Shown here one piece after another: positions 61,050-64,000 of a DNA stretch of 64,000 bases (the first letter of the stretch is position 1; each line of letters starts with the position of its first letter). This DNA is from Diaporthe sp. PMI_573. Its lineage: Eukaryota > Ascomycota > Sordariomycetes > Diaporthales > Diaporthaceae. The notes beneath the pieces were generated by a model. That model was not told the DNA's origin, did no database searches, and saw only the letters and a program-made list of their open reading frames with translations. The stretch spans positions 62,001-126,000 of the forward strand of contig JAJTUP010000089.1 of the NCBI GenBank assembly GCA_021399435.1, given 5' to 3'. The position numbers were made by a program, and so were the translations under genes.

Positions 61050-62000
61050 TGTTAGTTGAAGGCCGAAGCCGAAGAGTTACAGCTGAATATATGAGGATAG
61101 AGTTGAGCACCGGTAATCCAAGAGGTTGAGTTGGGGTTGGAGCATTTACAGTAGCGTCACAGCTAGGGGTATGGTGCCGGTAGATTATTATGCCCACTCT
61201 ATGCTTATTAAGGGTCGGGTGTATACTTCCAGCCTTATACCTACTACAGGTGACAGCCCCATAAGTAAAAACGGCCCGGGCCCCAGTATCTTTTCCACCC
61301 ACCTAATGGTGCTTATAGATATATTTTGCTTGTATCTAACATATCTTATATATAGCCTCCCTATTTAAACGCCTGCAGGTCTTGTTTGTAGCCCAATACA
61401 ACATAGGTACATGTATGCCCCTATAAAGGTGACTGTGATAACTATAAAGCTATACCTTGGAATAATCACTAGATACATTATAATCGTTTGTCCTGTCGCC
61501 TTTTTTAATAAGCATATATGACAGGTTTTCTATGTAACATAATGTTAAAAGCATGTAGACTAAAATTCTATTTGCTAGGAGCAGCATGCTGTATAATGCA
61601 GGTATAGGGGCTGGGCTGGGCTGTCACAGTATATGTAGTCGGCCTATAATGTGCTTTCTGTACCCTATTGTCTGGCCTATAAGGATCTGGGCGAGACGAG
61701 GATTACACAAATGGGCGGGCCAACCTTATATAGGAGGGTAACCTGGCCCTCTAGGAGCATGTAGCTAACTATGCAAGCAGGAGACTCTATCAGTCTGATA
61801 GCAAAGGATTATACTTGTCTTTGTGTTTAGATGCTAGATATATCTTATGAGACCGCGGCCGGCTTTGATTTGGCCCTAGACCCTTAGCCTCCGCTATCTG
61901 CTGTAGCTCTTGTTGATTCCAACTTATATATCCTATACTTGGCTCTTGTATGCTTCCCCTCTAGAATCGTCTCCTATATAGAAAGTAGGGATATTGGTTA
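61050..62000. other. Intergenic AT-balanced region
   Basis: Divergent spacer between the minus-strand relic and the DUF3435 relic. Open frames at 61036-61302 (-) and 61126-61368 (+) overlap each other and carry no motif. No gene supported. Confidence 0.45.
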
Positions 62001-62010
62001 TTATTAGATA

Positions 62011-63090
62011 ATGCCTAGGCAGCCCCCCAAGTAGTCTACGGCATGATAGCTGGACTACAAGTCTGCGGAATCTCTAGAGGATATATCCTCTAATGCCGGG
62101 TCGGAATATAAAGGCTTGCTTTTAGATGTATCTATATCTAATAGAGCGTCTGATTAAGAGTCTGGGCAAGAGCACTCTATTCTTGCTGCAAACTTTGGTT
62201 CTAATAATAAAGGAAGACTATCTTGACCTGGAGGAGCCACCAACTGTTGCATTACCCGTATTTGCCAGTCGGGATGCCTCTAAATAGAACAAAGGCAACT
62301 CCGAGTTTAACGAGAATAACTTTGAGTTTAAAAACATACAATCCGCCGAGGTCTACCGGCGACATATTAAGGAAATGGAGAATGATAACTTTAAGGACAA
62401 GCAATATACTAAAGAGACGATAAAGGCTATGGACGCGTGCAAACACTTGTGGCGCGAGTGAGTTAGATCTGTTGCAAACTAGCTCTCTAATATTACCGTT
62501 GACCGTAGATAGGTATTGCTAAAGAGTCCTATAGGTACGGGGCTGGAAAGAAGCACTTTCTGCCATTACAGTTTACAAACTCTACAATTTCTTGTGGTGG
62601 TACCTTGGCCAGCGGACTGGCAAAGACGGGTAAAGGAAACAATAGGTATAATTAAAGGACTCTCTCACGGTTTTTTACTGTAACTTCCGCCTGTATTTCC
62701 GCAGGTCAATTAGGAGGAGACTTGTCTATCTTGACAGCCGAAAGGTCTGGAATGTAAGGAATATGCCCCTGCTGCTATGTCTTGTCTGTACTAACTTGTG
62801 GCGACAAGCGATTACGAGGCTTGGGAAATTAATGAATCACAACAACCGAGTGAATCGATCCATGACTATCGACGATTTAAAGCTTCAAGTTGATACAACA
62901 CCTCGGACGACCAAGAAGTCATTCAAGCTAGGGGAACAGCGTATCCTGGCTATTCTTTTTCTTCTGCTACTAGCACCCCAGGGCTCCCGTCCGTCGTCAA
63001 TCCTAGCCATGTAGTTTAAGTATATTAACGCCCTCCCTATTCGAGACCCCGAGAATCCAAAAGGGCCTCCTCGCTTAGTTATTAATAGGG
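62011..63090 (+). pseudogene. DUF3435 tyrosine-recombinase relic (Starship-captain family)
   Basis: Crypton-derived tyrosine recombinases of this family (DUF3435) include the captains that move Starship elements. An ATG at 62011 starts an acidic N-terminus (SAESLEDISSNAGSEYKGLL). After a register shift at about 62215, DYLDLEEPPTVALPVF and EVYRRHIKEMENDNFKDKQY (62350-62409) follow. The conserved YKLYNFLWWYLGQRTGKDG lies at about 62572-62630, then MTIDDLKLQVDTT at about 62862-62900 and ILFLLLLAPQGSRPSSIL near 62950-63003. That last stretch holds the Arg expected as the first catalytic residue. At least three register changes and several stops occur, and the distal catalytic part (R-H-R-Y remainder) is not visible before the AT-rich tail at 63100. 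Confidence 0.75.
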
Positions 63091-63476
63091 TTGAAATTAG
63101 TTAAACTAAGTTTAGTTTTTCGCCTTGACTAAAACTACAAACTTTAATGGTTTCGTTTTTAATTTGTATATATACGCTTTTTAAGCAGTATGTAGGCAGT
63201 CTCTTTATATAGTAATAAACGCTTAAATATCTTAGCGTTTTTTTAAAAAGAAATAAGGTTAATAAGAGTAGGTTTAGAATATAATTATAACATATAGCCT
63301 AGAAAATATAGATAGCCTTGTAATAACTATATAGATAAGATTAATAAGAACCGCTTTTAGCAATACTATAGACTACTAATATAAGTAGCCTAAGACTAAT
63401 AGTAAGGCAATTAGTTATATAGTAAAGACTAAAATTATTTCTTAATATAGTCTTTATATAAAATATAATAATCTTA
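63091..63476. other. AT-rich tail between DUF3435 relic and terminal transposon
   Basis: Very AT-rich, with stops in all frames. It may contain the further decayed 3' half of the DUF3435 gene, but nothing is recognisable. Confidence 0.45.
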
Positions 63477-63478
63477 TA

Positions 63479-64000
63479 ACGTGGTTCACCAGTCAGTGGG
63501 TCATACCAGTCAGTGGGACACTTTTGCTAACTTAACCAACTTTTGCCAACCCCAGCACCCACTAGGTGCCAAAGGGTCAGTTAAAATTAGCACCAATTAG
63601 TGCCAACTACTTCAAATTCCTTATTTCCAATTAATTCGGTCAATTTAGAGAGGTTAGTACTGCTACAGTACTAATCCAAAGTGGACGACTTTTAGTAGGA
63701 AAATCGGCTTCCCCACCAAAATAAAGTATTTCAGCCATGCAAGATCAACCTTAATCTACACCAGCCAGACCAACTATTTGGGCAGTCCGCCGCAGACCGC
63801 TTAAAAATATACTATTATTTACTCGGAATCTAAATAACTAGACTCTTCTACATCTTTCTCACAAGTTCTTGCATTATACCCAGTCTCGCCGCAGTTGCCA
63901 CATCGTCGTTTAGACAGTCCGCCACAGACCGCCTCCTCGCCATCACCAGCCATTTTACTAGCTAGCCACTTCCCCTTTTATTTTTCTTCAATTATCACCT
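63479..64000 (-). mobile_element. Pogo-like DNA transposon, truncated by the window edge
   Basis: Begins ACGTGGTTCACCAG after TA (63477-63478), matching the end of the element at 38446-40822. Next come two copies of a 17-bp unit (CAGTCAGTGGGTCATAC variant), then sequence inverted relative to that element's right TIR. From about 63835 to the edge the minus strand encodes the transposase C-terminus: a zinc knuckle CGNCGETGYNARTC (His now Tyr), then a Glu/Ser/Asp tail. Damage is lighter than in the 38-kb copy, so this is a younger or less mutated relative. The rest lies beyond the window. Confidence 0.85.

Overview
The window looks like chromosomal DNA of a filamentous ascomycete (Pezizomycotina, possibly a plant-associated Sordariomycete). 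The reasons are short GT-AG introns of 52-90 bp in the intact genes, a fungal DUF300/TMEM184 protein, a fungal microsomal P450, a CBM1-PL3 pectate lyase remnant, and AT-rich blocks carrying the signature of repeat-induced point mutation (RIP). In those blocks old reading frames stay in register, but Gln and Trp codons have become TAG or TAA and Cys codons have become Tyr, as CpA to TpA change predicts.

Layout. Positions 1-14.4 kb are AT-rich relics of cellular genes: a branched-chain aminotransferase, an ankyrin-repeat protein, a GNAT acetyltransferase and unidentified frames. At 14437-24235 lies a complete but RIP-mutated Ty3/Gypsy chromovirus-type retrotransposon (182-bp LTRs, 5-bp target duplication), and a 1851-bp pogo/Fot1-like DNA transposon sits inside its integrase. 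24.9-29.2 kb holds pieces of a second Gypsy element without visible reverse transcriptase. 29728-37138 is a complete RIP-mutated Ty1/Copia element (329-bp LTRs, ATACC duplication). 38446-40822 is a second pogo-like element with long inverted repeats and a 17-bp subterminal repeat; a third, related copy enters at 63479 and runs off the right edge.

41-55.5 kb is a compositionally normal island. It has two intact, divergently transcribed multi-exon genes: an OST-alpha/TMEM184-family membrane protein (41421-43090, minus) and a cytochrome P450 (44418-46314, plus). Beyond them lie an unrecognised broken gene, a RIP-mutated CBM1-PL3 pectate lyase, an internally deleted PDR-type ABC transporter, and a truncated gene resembling fungal lipocalin-like Diels-Alderases. 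A second, RIP-mutated P450 follows at 56.6-58.2 kb. Two P450s, a Diels-Alderase-like gene and a PDR pump within 17 kb suggest a decayed secondary-metabolite locus, though no polyketide or peptide synthase is visible.

58.4-63.1 kb is again AT-rich. It holds a coiled-coil coding relic, a minus-strand relic with a possible PD-(D/E)XK-like segment, and a broken DUF3435 tyrosine-recombinase relic, the family that includes Starship captains. No tRNA, rRNA or CRISPR array was seen. Exon boundaries were inferred by hand from splice signals, frame continuity and family similarity from memory.
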